This document shows positions 37,896 through 47,129 of a DNA stretch of 61,049 nucleotides, piece after piece. The DNA lies in assembly GCF_003725735.1 (NCBI RefSeq), contig NZ_RJTM01000136.1, positions 1-61,049 of the forward strand, in the 5' to 3' direction. Source of the stretch: Sinomicrobium pectinilyticum (GTDB lineage: Bacteria > Bacteroidota > Bacteroidia > Flavobacteriales > Flavobacteriaceae). The notes beneath the pieces were generated by a model that saw only the letters and a program-made list of their open reading frames with translations, had not been told where the DNA came from and ran no database searches. Position 1 is the first letter of the stretch. Each line of letters starts with the position of its first letter. The position numbers and the translations under genes were made by a program.

Positions 37896-38543
37896 TTATA
37901 TTCTGGATTGCAACCAGGCCGAAAAATTTTCAACGTCATAGAACAAAACATCAGGTTGGAGGGCTTCCAGTTTTTCCGGCTCTGCCGTCTCTGCCCAGGC
38001 TGCCGCTACGATTGGCACCCCCGCCACCCGGCACGACTCTATGTCACTCGGAGCGTCACCTATGTATACTACTTCGCTTTTATCCAGGTCGCCGAAAAAA
38101 TCCATGCAGGCGCGGATACCTTCCACCTTTCTCGGTCCGCCGGGATGCCCGGTCTCTATCTTTTCAAAATAAGAGGTAATGCCAAACTTATCCATAGAGA
38201 TATCCGCACTGTTTTTCCCTTTACCGGTGACCATCGCCAATCTTACCCCATTATCTTTCAAAGTTTCCAGCAGCCTGACAATACCTTCAAAAGGCTGAGA
38301 GCACATATGGTGAAGTTCTTCGTAGTATCTCAAATAGGCCGCCACCCCTTCATCGTAGTAATCCGGGGCCAGGGCCATAATAGTACCTTCTTCGGAGGGA
38401 CCGAAGGTAGCAACGATCTCTTCGTCAGAAACCGCTTTGCCCGTAAGGGGTTCAATGGATTTCCGGAATGCGGCGATACACATGGGCAATGTATTTGCTA
38501 TAGTTCCGTCCAGGTCAAAAATAACTCCTTTGATATTTTGCAT
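37896..38543 (-). CDS. HAD-superfamily phosphatase (phosphoglycolate phosphatase-like)
   Basis: This soluble phosphohydrolase has the HAD nucleophile motif FDLDGTIANT (D10, D12), the threonine motif MVTGKG near 112, a lysine around 145 (GPRKVEG) and the acidic motif YIGDAPSDIESC near 172. A cap domain of type C1 lies between the first two. I start at 38543 (MQNIKGVIFDLDG); an upstream ATG would add 34 basic residues. Length 215 aa is normal for the beta-phosphoglucomutase/Gph group. A terminator upstream (38608-38637) separates it from the phytase gene. Substrate is unknown. Confidence 0.9.
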   Translation of the reverse strand: MQNIKGVIFDLDGTIANTLPMCIAAFRKSIEPLTGKAVSDEEIVATFGPSEEGTIMALAPDYYDEGVAAYLRYYEELHHMCSQPFEGIVRLLETLKDNGVRLAMVTGKGKNSADISMDKFGITSYFEKIETGHPGGPRKVEGIRACMDFFGDLDKSEVVYIGDAPSDIESCRVAGVPIVAAAWAETAEPEKLEALQPDVLFYDVENFSAWLQSRI

Positions 38544-38607
38544 AAGCTGTTGTTTTTTTCTTTGATTTTCTCTTCTTTCGCACCTGGGATTAAAATTACG
38601 AATATTC

Positions 38608-38637
38608 AAAAAGCCCCCGATACACCGGAGGCTTTTT
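38608..38637 (-). terminator. Terminator after the phytase gene
   Basis: AAAAAGCCCCCG and CGGAGGCTTTTT form a stem flanked by A and T runs, so it can work on both strands. It lies 31 bp after the phytase stop and ends the receptor-phytase transcript. Confidence 0.8.
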
Positions 38638-38668
38638 CTCAGCAAATACCGTATAGACAGCGTAGCTG

Positions 38669-39715
38669 TTATTTATCCAGTTTCAGGGAATCAACGGCAT
38701 GATAGAAAAAATCTCTCTCGTCATTCATGGAAACAAACAGACCATTGGGAAATTTACTTCCGAGTGATTCCATTGTTATTTCACAGCCATCGGTACTCAG
38801 AGTGCCCAGGTTCAGGGCTTTTACAAAGGTATTATCACTTCGCCGGAAAAAGTTAAAGGCATGGGCTCCCTGGTCAGACACGATAATGTAACCTTCTCCA
38901 TCAGGATAGGCTGCAATGGCAATTCCTTCATTGTCGTCCGTAAAATACTCCCCACCGAAAAATGCCAGTTCTTCGTTTCCTTTTGAAGGGTCGGCATAAT
39001 ATTTTCGTATTCCTTCCTGCTCATCACAATAATAGATATACCCCAGGGCATCGTCTACCGCAATGGCCTCGATCTCTTTTTTCCCGCTGAACCTGCCGAA
39101 TTTTCTAACCAGATCGGTCCGCACCCCGGTCGGGTCCGAAATTAACTCATACTGGTACAAGTAGTCTTCGGCAGGGCCGTTTTTCCTCCCTACAATAACA
39201 TAAACCCTCCCGGTTTCCGGATTTCTGTATATGGAAATCCCCATAGGTTGCCGGAATTCCGGATTACTGTCATCCGCATCTTCAAATACTTTAAACCCCC
39301 CGTTATCCAGGGGTTTCATATCCGGAACGGAGAAAACCCGGATCTGCCGGCGTCCGCGTTCGGTAAATGCCAGGATATCGGTATGGACAGAGTCATTGAG
39401 TTTGAAGTCGTATTCCACATCGGCATTGTTGGTACGGATAAGCCCGGTGATACTCTTTTCCGGGATAAGTTTCCCGTCCAGGTCAAAGGCGTAAATACCG
39501 CTGTCCGGTTGGTCCTGCTCCCCTTTATCCGTACCGAAAACGATACTTTCTTCCGGGTTTTCCCGGTTTACCCAAATGGCGGGATCGTCCGTGTCGTTGG
39601 GTGTTTTGTCAGTAATAAGGGTAGGCTTTATCACAGGTAATTGTTCTTTGCAGGACAGTATTCCCAATGCACAGATGAGGTATATCAATTTCTTCACGTG
39701 TATGTTCTTTATCAT
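38669..39715 (-). CDS. Beta-propeller phytase lipoprotein (3-phytase)
   Basis: This enzyme removes phosphate from phytate with calcium in a six-bladed propeller. The N-terminus is a lipoprotein signal (LICALGILSC, lipidation at C22). Family motifs are visible: DDPAIWVN near 44, FGTDKGEQDQPDSGIYAFDLDG at about 60-81, RQPMGISIYRN near 155, IEAIAVDDALGYIYYCDEQEGIRKY near 215-240 and DNEGIAIAAYPDGEGYIIVSDQG near 262-284, which hold the calcium and phosphate ligands. Length 348 aa is normal. It begins 17 bp after the stop of a TonB receptor, so the two are one operon: surface phytate hydrolysis coupled to import of a product. The terminator at 38608 closes the unit. Confidence 0.92.
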   Translation of the reverse strand: MIKNIHVKKLIYLICALGILSCKEQLPVIKPTLITDKTPNDTDDPAIWVNRENPEESIVFGTDKGEQDQPDSGIYAFDLDGKLIPEKSITGLIRTNNADVEYDFKLNDSVHTDILAFTERGRRQIRVFSVPDMKPLDNGGFKVFEDADDSNPEFRQPMGISIYRNPETGRVYVIVGRKNGPAEDYLYQYELISDPTGVRTDLVRKFGRFSGKKEIEAIAVDDALGYIYYCDEQEGIRKYYADPSKGNEELAFFGGEYFTDDNEGIAIAAYPDGEGYIIVSDQGAHAFNFFRRSDNTFVKALNLGTLSTDGCEITMESLGSKFPNGLFVSMNDERDFFYHAVDSLKLDK

Positions 39716-39731
39716 TATGGTATATTCTTTG

Positions 39732-42575
39732 TTAAAACAGGTCGTATTTCACGCCAAATGTAAGTCTTCTCCCGTAGTATTCCATTTGCATGGTCCGGTT
39801 CCTGTTCCCCTGGTAGAAGCGCAGAGGCTGATTGGTAATATTGTTCAGGTCGGCAAATATCCTCAGGTTTTTGTTGATGGCGAACGAAGTGTTAAAATCG
39901 AGGAAGAACTGCTGGTCGTAATAGCGATCTTCGAAGGTTTCACCACCGAGTTCATTTAAATACGCATCGGAGAAGTTTGCCGATATCCTCGCCGAAAACT
40001 TATCGCCCGAATACGAGAGGGACCCGTTGAACATATGCGGAGCGGCACCGGGCAGGTCCAGATCGCCGCGTTCGTCACCGTCTTCGTTGGTAATGCCGTT
40101 GGCTTTGGCATTCACATACGTATAATTGAGATAAATCCCGAGGTTTCTGGCAAATCCGGGCAGGAAGTCCAGCCGTCTCTGGAAAGCCACTTCCGCACCG
40201 GCAATTCTGGCATTATCGCCGTTAAGCGGCTGGAACAGATCATAGCCGGTGGCCGCATCTTCGGTAACAAACACATAAATAAAATCCTTCAGGCTTTTAT
40301 AGAACATCCCTCCGGAGATAATCCCGACCGATTGGAAGTAATGCTCAGCCATAAAGTCGAAGTTCATGGAGGTGGTAGGATCCAGTTCTGAATTTCCGAT
40401 AAAGATCCTCTCGTCTTCCTGTACAACCTGGCGATAAGGTACCAGGTCAATGTAATTCGGACGTGAAAGGGTGTTGGTCCATGCCAGACGCAGGACGGTG
40501 TTACCGGCAGGGTTGTATTTAAAATGCACCCCCGGTAAAATATTAGTGTAGGAACTTTTGTCCTTTAGCTCATAGCTGCCTGTAAAATCCCCTTCGTCGT
40601 CAAAAATCACTTCGTTGCCAATACTTTTTACGGAAGTGTTTTCTACGCGAACCCCGGCAAGGATACTCAATTTATCGCTTAGTTTCTGGTTGGCCATGAT
40701 GTAACCGGCAATCACATTTTCTTTAATGTCGTAATTTTCAGCCAATATCTCTTCGTTCTCTTCGCGATCAAACTCATTTTCATTTGAAAAATCCAGTGCG
40801 CCTACATATGCAGCAGAGGTGAAGAAGCCCGGTATATATTTTTTCCCGGCGAGGAAGTTATCATTGTAGGTTATCACATCCGTGTCGGCCATTGTTTCTA
40901 TGCCCGATAAGGGTATGTAAACGGCCTCATCGTTATTTCTCGTTTTGTTCTTAAACCTGCCGCGGGCTCCGAATTTTACGATTCCGCTTCCATAACCGAA
41001 GAAATCTGCCGGCAATTCTACATTGACAAAGGCATTTACATCTTCTTCTTCGGTAAAGGAATTGGTTTCTTCAAACTCGTCGAATTCATAATTTTCAGGA
41101 GAGAGCGTTGTCAATATCCCGTGATAGGGCTTGCGGGTATTGAAGCTGTTTGCCCTATACGCATCGTCCGACTCAAAGCTGTATGCGCGTTCCTGCGGCT
41201 TTTTTTCCCGGGCCAGGGCATAAGCTCCCATCCAGTCCATTTTCAGGCTTCCGAAGAGGTGCTCTCCGCCCAACGTATAGTTTTGCATGCGTTGTTCTTC
41301 CAGACGGCGGCCTTCTCCCCGCTTGCTGTTCACTCCTCCTTTAAGCGATTTTTCAGCTTCTACCGGGAAACTGGTGAGGTCGCCATTTTCTATGGTAAAA
41401 TCGCCAGGGAAGATGTCTTCACCATCTATAATCTCGGTGGCTGTGGCATAACGGTTCTCTTTATCGTCGCGCCAGTTGTACATGCCTTTAAAGTATATCG
41501 TATTACCGGGATCAAAGGCATATTCCATATTGGCGGAAAAACTCCTTCGGATACGCTGTACCAGGTATTTTCTTATTTCTACCTGGGAGACATAAGGATT
41601 TACTTCTGCCTTTTCCAGATTGTCTTCGTCGTCATGGGCATTGTATTCGAATTCGTTGCTCCATTCGGCTTCTACGTTGTCCGAGCCATAGTCGTTGTCG
41701 TTCACAGAGGCTGCAATCATCCATCCGAATTTCTTGTTTTTGCTCCGGTCGCCTACAAGAAAGGAGCCGCTTAAAATACGCTTATCGGTAATAAAATTTA
41801 CCCCGGAACCGACAGTTGCCGACAGCCTGAAGTCACTGGGCGCCGAACGGGTTATCAGGTTAACAGACCCTCCCAGGGCATCGGCGTCCATATCGGGAGT
41901 GACGGCTTTGTTCACTTCAATGGTCTGTATCATATCCGAAGGGATCAGATCCATCTGCACGTTACGGTTATCGCCTTCGGCGGAGGGAATACGGCTACCG
42001 TTCAGGGTTACCGAGTTGAGTTGTGGTGCCAGACCGCGTACTACTATGTTCCTGGCCTCTCCCTGGTCCACCTGCATGGTAATCCCGGGGATGCGCTTCA
42101 TGGCATCGCCGATATTGGCATCGGGAAATTTGCCCACCTGGTCGGCCGATACGATGTTGGTGATGTTTTGTTTGTTCTTCTGTGTGTTCAGGGCCTTGAC
42201 CTGGTTTCCGAAACCATACCCGGTAAGTACCACTTCAGTGAGTTCGGTGTTTTGCGAGGTCAGCGATATCTCCAGGGTGACGGTATTCCCGGCTGTGACA
42301 TCCACTTCCCGGGTGAGCGTGGCATAACCCAGGTAACGTACCGAAACGGTATGAATACCCGGTTTAACATCGACAAAAGTAAATTCCCCGTCAAAATTGG
42401 TTACGGTACCTTTGTTCAGGTCTTCGATCAAAACCGTGGCACCGGGTACATACAACCCGGTATCGTCGGTGATAACTCCTCGTATATTTCCCGTCTGTTG
42501 TGCCTGTGCCTGTGACGGGAAAATGGCAACAAGGAGTGTTACAAAAAATAAATTCAGGTAAATTTCCGGCTTCAT
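39732..42575 (-). CDS. TonB-dependent receptor linked to phytase
   Basis: This outer membrane receptor has a signal peptide (ending in QAQAQ, about residue 26), a carboxypeptidase-like domain (GNIRGVITDDTGLYVPGATVLIEDL) at about 30-115 and the plug segment IVSADQVGKFPDANIGDAMKRIPGI, the hallmark of the Xanthomonas-Caulobacter type subgroup. The C-terminus ends with aromatic LTFGVKYDLF, as barrels do. I start at 42575; the -7 element TACTTTTG at 42606-42599 lies downstream of the longer frame's ATG (42668), so that one is excluded. Length about 947 aa. Phytase follows after 17 bp and a TPR-HTH regulator precedes. Inositol phosphates or phosphate complexes are the inferred cargo. Confidence 0.93.
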   Translation of the reverse strand: MKPEIYLNLFFVTLLVAIFPSQAQAQQTGNIRGVITDDTGLYVPGATVLIEDLNKGTVTNFDGEFTFVDVKPGIHTVSVRYLGYATLTREVDVTAGNTVTLEISLTSQNTELTEVVLTGYGFGNQVKALNTQKNKQNITNIVSADQVGKFPDANIGDAMKRIPGITMQVDQGEARNIVVRGLAPQLNSVTLNGSRIPSAEGDNRNVQMDLIPSDMIQTIEVNKAVTPDMDADALGGSVNLITRSAPSDFRLSATVGSGVNFITDKRILSGSFLVGDRSKNKKFGWMIAASVNDNDYGSDNVEAEWSNEFEYNAHDDEDNLEKAEVNPYVSQVEIRKYLVQRIRRSFSANMEYAFDPGNTIYFKGMYNWRDDKENRYATATEIIDGEDIFPGDFTIENGDLTSFPVEAEKSLKGGVNSKRGEGRRLEEQRMQNYTLGGEHLFGSLKMDWMGAYALAREKKPQERAYSFESDDAYRANSFNTRKPYHGILTTLSPENYEFDEFEETNSFTEEEDVNAFVNVELPADFFGYGSGIVKFGARGRFKNKTRNNDEAVYIPLSGIETMADTDVITYNDNFLAGKKYIPGFFTSAAYVGALDFSNENEFDREENEEILAENYDIKENVIAGYIMANQKLSDKLSILAGVRVENTSVKSIGNEVIFDDEGDFTGSYELKDKSSYTNILPGVHFKYNPAGNTVLRLAWTNTLSRPNYIDLVPYRQVVQEDERIFIGNSELDPTTSMNFDFMAEHYFQSVGIISGGMFYKSLKDFIYVFVTEDAATGYDLFQPLNGDNARIAGAEVAFQRRLDFLPGFARNLGIYLNYTYVNAKANGITNEDGDERGDLDLPGAAPHMFNGSLSYSGDKFSARISANFSDAYLNELGGETFEDRYYDQQFFLDFNTSFAINKNLRIFADLNNITNQPLRFYQGNRNRTMQMEYYGRRLTFGVKYDLF

Positions 42576-42598
42576 TTCTTTAGGTTTAGAATTCGATC

Positions 42599-42606
42599 CA
42601 AAAGTA
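42599..42606 (-). promoter_or_regulatory. -7 element of the TonB receptor-phytase operon
   Basis: The minus strand reads TACTTTTG, matching TAnnTTTG, 24 bp before the chosen start. A convincing -33 TTG at standard spacing is missing, so an activator may be needed. Confidence 0.5.
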
Positions 42607-42754
42607 TGTTTATCAATGTCTTGTAAGTGAATATTAAAAGCAACAAATAGTAAACAACAATGGTACACCGGGGAAACTTCAAGGCAACATTCACGGTTTG
42701 TTTACACGGAGGTAACATTTACTAAAGAGAGGGGCTTTTTGTGAGGTGGTATCT

Positions 42755-44338
42755 CTACAATTCCATTAAAAAACTGACGAGTTCCTGTTTGGCGGGAATG
42801 GGTATTTTTTTCCTCAACCGGTATCTTGCCACTCTTACGCTGTCCGGTGTAACCCGAAGTATGGGAGCTATTTCCTTAGATGACAGGTTAAGACGAAGCA
42901 GCATAGCCAGGCGCAATTCTGCCGATGAGAGTTTTTCTGTGGTAAGGGCCGACAGTTTTTTAAAGAACCGGGGATGAATGTCTTTAAAAAAACCCATGAA
43001 TTCGTCCCATTCTTCTTCCATCTGCAGGTTGGCATCCAGTTCCCGGGCCAGGGACCTTATCTTGGTATGGACATCCATCTGTTTCCGGGAGGCGATATTT
43101 TTGAGCGTCGATGCCATATCGGCAATCAACTTGTTTTTTTGCGCCATGTTGAGGCTATACCTGGACAGGGAAGCGGTTTTGAGGCTTATTTCATCCTGCA
43201 ATTTTTTTTCTTCTATCTCCCGCTTTTCCAGTTCGGCCTGCAACAAACGCTGTTTATATTGCTGCAATTTTACTTTCTCCTTGCGCTTGCGCAAAAAGTA
43301 TATATACAGTAGCCCGCTCAACAGCAACAGGGCAAGGGTGGTTACCAGGATCAGGTTGCGGTTGGCCGTAATGGCCTCGTTCTGGTGTCTGAGCAATTCT
43401 ATCTGTGCTTCTTTCTGGTTAATTTCATAGGCTGTCTGCAAGGTGTTGAAATTATTGATGTCACGGTTCCTGCTCATTTCTTTGTACATCGCTTCATAAA
43501 CCGTAAGATGTTCATAGGCCTTTTGATAATCCTTTATTTCGGCATATACTTCCGAAAGGTCCTGATGGGCACTTTTCTGCTGGTGCAGGTTGTTGTTCTC
43601 CATCGCCAGTTGAAGGGCTTGTGAGGTATATTCGAGAGCTTCGGTATAATTGCCGGTTTTACGAAACATATCTCCCATATTATTTAATACACTTATCTGT
43701 GCCTCATCATTCCTGCCTTCGAAATAAGCGAGGGCCCTGCTGAAGTGTTTATGAGCAATATCGTATTGTTTCAGATCCTCATAGATACTTCCAATATTTT
43801 CGTTAACAAAGGCTATACCCCGCTGATCATTGATTTGTCTGAAAAGTTCCAGGCTTTTCTGTTGGTGTTCCAGGGCCCGGAGGTAATTTCCTTCCTTTTC
43901 GGAACAGGTCCCCAAAAGGCCTTCCGCTTTGGCCTGTCCGCGCTTATACTTGCCGGCCAAAGCAATAGCTTTGCTTGTGTCGAAATACTGTCTTGCTTTG
44001 GAAAAGATCTTGAGTGTCAGGTATATTTCTCCTATTTTGCGGTTAAGTATACTGTTAATACTGTCTTCAGGGGCCCCGGCGAGCATTTCCATAGCCTTGT
44101 TGTACTGGCCGATAGCTTCTGTAAAAACCTCGTTTTTCCGGTAAAAATCCCCGAGTTGCATATGCTTTCGGGCAGCAATACCGGGCATGCCTTCCTTAAT
44201 GGCTTCCCTGAGTTCGGTTTTACAGGTATAAAACAACGAATCCTGAAGCGTATCATTTCCGTATTTTTCACTCGTCCCCTGGCCGGAACAGAAAAATGGG
44301 AGCAATAATAAAAGGAAAATTCTTTTTGTAATATGCAA
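42755..44338 (-). CDS. Membrane TPR regulator with C-terminal HTH
   Basis: This one-protein signalling regulator has a signal peptide (about 1-19), at least five tetratricopeptide repeats (for example NENIGSIYEDLKQYDIAHKHFSRALAY and LNNMGDMFRKTGNYTEALEYTSQAL) over about 60-300, a membrane helix (LILVTTLALLLLSGLLYIYFL, about 325-345), a charged coiled coil and a C-terminal LuxR-like helix-turn-helix (LSSAELRLAMLLRLNLSSKEIAPILRVTPDSVRVARYRLRKKI). The TPRs face the periplasm and the HTH the cytoplasm. Such proteins occur beside TonB receptors in Bacteroidota. It is immediately upstream of, and in line with, the phytate receptor and phytase, which I infer to be its targets. Length 527 aa is typical. 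Confidence 0.9.
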   Translation of the reverse strand: MHITKRIFLLLLLPFFCSGQGTSEKYGNDTLQDSLFYTCKTELREAIKEGMPGIAARKHMQLGDFYRKNEVFTEAIGQYNKAMEMLAGAPEDSINSILNRKIGEIYLTLKIFSKARQYFDTSKAIALAGKYKRGQAKAEGLLGTCSEKEGNYLRALEHQQKSLELFRQINDQRGIAFVNENIGSIYEDLKQYDIAHKHFSRALAYFEGRNDEAQISVLNNMGDMFRKTGNYTEALEYTSQALQLAMENNNLHQQKSAHQDLSEVYAEIKDYQKAYEHLTVYEAMYKEMSRNRDINNFNTLQTAYEINQKEAQIELLRHQNEAITANRNLILVTTLALLLLSGLLYIYFLRKRKEKVKLQQYKQRLLQAELEKREIEEKKLQDEISLKTASLSRYSLNMAQKNKLIADMASTLKNIASRKQMDVHTKIRSLARELDANLQMEEEWDEFMGFFKDIHPRFFKKLSALTTEKLSSAELRLAMLLRLNLSSKEIAPILRVTPDSVRVARYRLRKKIPIPAKQELVSFLMEL

Positions 44339-44434
44339 ACCGAATAATAGATTAGTTTAACCGTGCAAATTATTGCAGCAATGTTAAATGAGGGTTAGGT
44401 CTTTTTCATCTTATGATTAAAAACCCTCACAATA

Positions 44435-44462
44435 CAAAAAAGCCCCCGAAAATATCGGAGGC
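44435..44462 (-). terminator. Terminator after the second TonB receptor gene
   Basis: On the minus strand GCCTCCGA pairs with TCGGGGGC (one G-T) around a 5-nt loop and is followed by six T, 22 bp after the stop of the receptor gene. Confidence 0.8.
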
Positions 44463-44483
44463 GATGAATGTTAAACCGGGTTT

Positions 44484-46652
44484 TCAGAACATGAGTTTGA
44501 ACCCGCCATTGATGACAAAACCGTCAACCGGGGCATAGATGTCCCGGAACTGCGGGTTGTCGATATTCCCTGTATAAATGGTATCAAACCGGGTCTGGCG
44601 GGTGTCGAGCATGTTTTCGAAATTCAGGAACAGGGAAAAATGTTCTCCCAGTTTCTTTTCGGACATGATCCCCATAATCCAGTAGGATTTCCCGGTAGCA
44701 CCGTCATTTAATTTCTGCGGACTGAAATAATAGGCTTCCAGTCCTATCCAGAAGTTCTCGTGTTTTTCATACATCAGAACATTGTTCAGCCGGTGCGTGG
44801 CCACCAGGGAATATTCGGTAGTTCCTTCCCGGTAGTGCTGTTTTACATCTGCAAAAGTGTAGCCGATAAAGAGTTTGAAATCGTGATAGCTCCATTTCAT
44901 ATTGGCTTCGACTCCCTGTGTATCTATATAGCCGTCGGGTTGTATAAATTCGTAGTAGGAACCGGGGGTCGCCGTAAGCAGTAACGGGTCATTGATCCGT
45001 GTATAGAATAACAGGGCATTGGTAGACAGCGATAGCGATCCGGTAACCGGCCACTTGTAATTCACGTCCAGGTTGATCCCTACGGAACGTTCTGCCTTGC
45101 TGTCATCTACGGACAAGGGCAGCACATTCCGGAACTGAAGGCGTTCTACGTCTTCGGTAAATATGGTGGGAGTCTTATAACCCATTCCTCCTCCCGTACG
45201 AAATGTGAGCCGGTCATTCGGTTCAAACATCAGGGAAAAACGTGGCAGTGCGTAAAAACCGTAATCGCTTTGATAATCTCCCCGCAGGCCGGTTTCCAGT
45301 GTCCACTTTTCGGCCATATTCCAGGTATTCTGTACAAATGCCCCGATTGTACTGTTGGAAAAACCCAGGTCCTGACCGGGACTTCCTTCGGACTGGCTAA
45401 AATTTTCTGTCCATAAGTTAAGCCCGGCAATCCATTCCATTTTTTCGCCGATCGTGGAAATATTAGCTTCTGAAAAAGAAGAAACCTGGTTTCCAGCGAA
45501 GGTATAACCGGGTATGGCGATACTGCGTTCAAAAATACTGACACTGTTTTTCAGTTGTATCCGGGTGTGCTCCGACAGCTTATAGGTGCCGTCGAACTGG
45601 GTAGAGAACCGGTCGGTATTATTTTTTTCGTAATAGCCGGTATCGCTGTCATTTTTTATATAATCCATATTTCCACCGAGCCGGTTTTCGGTAACATAAT
45701 TAAAGCCCGCGTTTATCTCGGTTTTTTCACTGAGGTACAGAAACAGTTTCGGATTGACCGTAAAGCGCTCAAATTCCGGGATAGCGGTAAGCCCTATATC
45801 GGCCGGATCATAAGCGGTCCCTTTGTTATAAGACGCAAAAACCGTAGTCCCGACCTTCCCGTATTCTTCCGAATAAAAACCGCTGGCATCCAAACCCAAT
45901 GCCGAAGTACCGTTGATCATGAAACTCAGTTCCCGTTCTTCTTCCGGTGTTTTGGAAATGAGATTGACCAGGCCGGCAATGGCCCCTCCTCCGTATAAAG
46001 TAGATGATGCCCCTTTAATAACTTCTACCTGTTTCAGGTCCAGAGGGGCTATCTGCATGAGACTCAGTCCGCCGGAATACCCGGAGTACAAAGGAAGCCC
46101 GTCTCTCAGGAGCTGGGTATATTTTCCGTCCAGTCCCTGAATGCGAATACTGGAATTATAACTCGTAGCGGAGGTTTGCTGTGTTTGTATCCCCGTACTT
46201 TCGTTGAGCAGCATACGGATGTCGCCGGGTTTCATATTCCCTTTTTCTGCCAGTTCTTCGCCGGCTATAAACTCTACCCTGGTGGGGATATCTTCTATGG
46301 TCCTGCTGCTCCGGGTAGAGGTAATGACCACCTCTTCCATCTCCTCATGCGCCTGGTGAAGGTAATAGGTAACATGCTGCCGACCTTCTTCCGGGGGAAA
46401 AGTCTGTTCGAACTCCAGGGCCTCGTATCCGATGTATTGTATGCGTATGGTATAGGTGCCGTCCGGAATACCTTCTATGACGGCATATCCTTCTGCATTG
46501 GTGGCTGCTCCTTTTTCGAGTTCGGCAATATATACGGAAACGCCGAACAGGGGGGCATCGGATACTTCGTCTTTAACGGTTGCTTCAAAGACATGCTGTG
46601 CGCAGGTCATACAGGAAAACAGCAGCATAACCCCGGTGATAAAATGTTTCAC
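44484..46652 (-). CDS. TonB-dependent receptor (BtuB/metal-complex type)
   Basis: This outer membrane receptor has a short signal peptide (ending in TCAQ, about residue 19), a carboxypeptidase-like domain (FEATVKDEVSDAPLFGVSVYIAEL, about 22-100), a TonB-box-like EEVVITSTRSSRTIEDIPTRVEFI and a plug with IRIQGLDGKYTQLLRDGLPLYSG and VEVIKGASSTLYGGGAIAGLVNLI, as in the BtuB/FecA/OprC group. The C-terminus FVINGGFKLMF ends the barrel. Length 722 aa. It is preceded by a small cysteine-rich exported protein on the same strand, 68 bp away, and closed by a terminator. A metal or cobalamin-like cargo is the best guess; nothing proves it. Confidence 0.93.
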   Translation of the reverse strand: MKHFITGVMLLFSCMTCAQHVFEATVKDEVSDAPLFGVSVYIAELEKGAATNAEGYAVIEGIPDGTYTIRIQYIGYEALEFEQTFPPEEGRQHVTYYLHQAHEEMEEVVITSTRSSRTIEDIPTRVEFIAGEELAEKGNMKPGDIRMLLNESTGIQTQQTSATSYNSSIRIQGLDGKYTQLLRDGLPLYSGYSGGLSLMQIAPLDLKQVEVIKGASSTLYGGGAIAGLVNLISKTPEEERELSFMINGTSALGLDASGFYSEEYGKVGTTVFASYNKGTAYDPADIGLTAIPEFERFTVNPKLFLYLSEKTEINAGFNYVTENRLGGNMDYIKNDSDTGYYEKNNTDRFSTQFDGTYKLSEHTRIQLKNSVSIFERSIAIPGYTFAGNQVSSFSEANISTIGEKMEWIAGLNLWTENFSQSEGSPGQDLGFSNSTIGAFVQNTWNMAEKWTLETGLRGDYQSDYGFYALPRFSLMFEPNDRLTFRTGGGMGYKTPTIFTEDVERLQFRNVLPLSVDDSKAERSVGINLDVNYKWPVTGSLSLSTNALLFYTRINDPLLLTATPGSYYEFIQPDGYIDTQGVEANMKWSYHDFKLFIGYTFADVKQHYREGTTEYSLVATHRLNNVLMYEKHENFWIGLEAYYFSPQKLNDGATGKSYWIMGIMSEKKLGEHFSLFLNFENMLDTRQTRFDTIYTGNIDNPQFRDIYAPVDGFVINGGFKLMF

Positions 46653-46720
46653 GATAGGAAATAATTAAAGGTTTGTGAATAGTATGATAACATCTCTCAT
46701 ACGAGAGTTTGAAAAACACA

Positions 46721-47032
46721 CTACACACGGGGAGGCTTCAGTAAAGACGTATAAAAAACATGAGATATTAGATTCGGGGTAAATAAGATAAGCCCTGTTC
46801 TGCCCTTTTCCACAAAAAGACATGAATATTTCTGTAACGGAACAACAAAACCGGAGCAACTGCCACAGGTAAAAAACGGCGAACAGGCGGCACAGGGATC
46901 GTGATCACTTTTTTCCGGGGCATCATCACATACATGATACGTCTCTTCCCTGCAATCCTCCGTCAGCACACAACAGGGTATAGCCGACAGTGATAGCGTA
47001 AGAAATGCCAAAAAAGTAACTGCGATCTTCAT
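46721..47032 (-). CDS. Small cysteine-rich exported protein, DUF6660-like
   Basis: A 103-aa protein with a signal-like N-terminus (MKIAVTFLAFLTLSLSAIPC) and ten or so cysteines, several in histidine- and aspartate-containing spacing: HVCDDAPEKSDHDPCAACS then PFFTCGSCSG. This pattern matches small Bacteroidota proteins annotated DUF6660 that sit next to TonB receptors and metal efflux genes. The middle region could bind a soft metal such as copper or zinc; the end is hydrophobic. It is 68 bp upstream of the TonB receptor and likely co-transcribed. The family name is from memory, so moderate confidence. Confidence 0.65.
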   Translation of the reverse strand: MKIAVTFLAFLTLSLSAIPCCVLTEDCREETYHVCDDAPEKSDHDPCAACSPFFTCGSCSGFVVPLQKYSCLFVEKGRTGLILFTPNLISHVFYTSLLKPPRV

Positions 47033-47129
47033 AACTGCTAAAATATGAATTTTAAGCAGGAATTATATTCTACATCCCTATCTTATCTCCGAATGACCTG
47101 AAAAATGCAATATCAGGTACATTAACCGC

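Noticed and set aside
41121-41774. Plus-strand open frame of 217 aa
   Set aside because: Antisense to the barrel of the phytase-linked TonB receptor.
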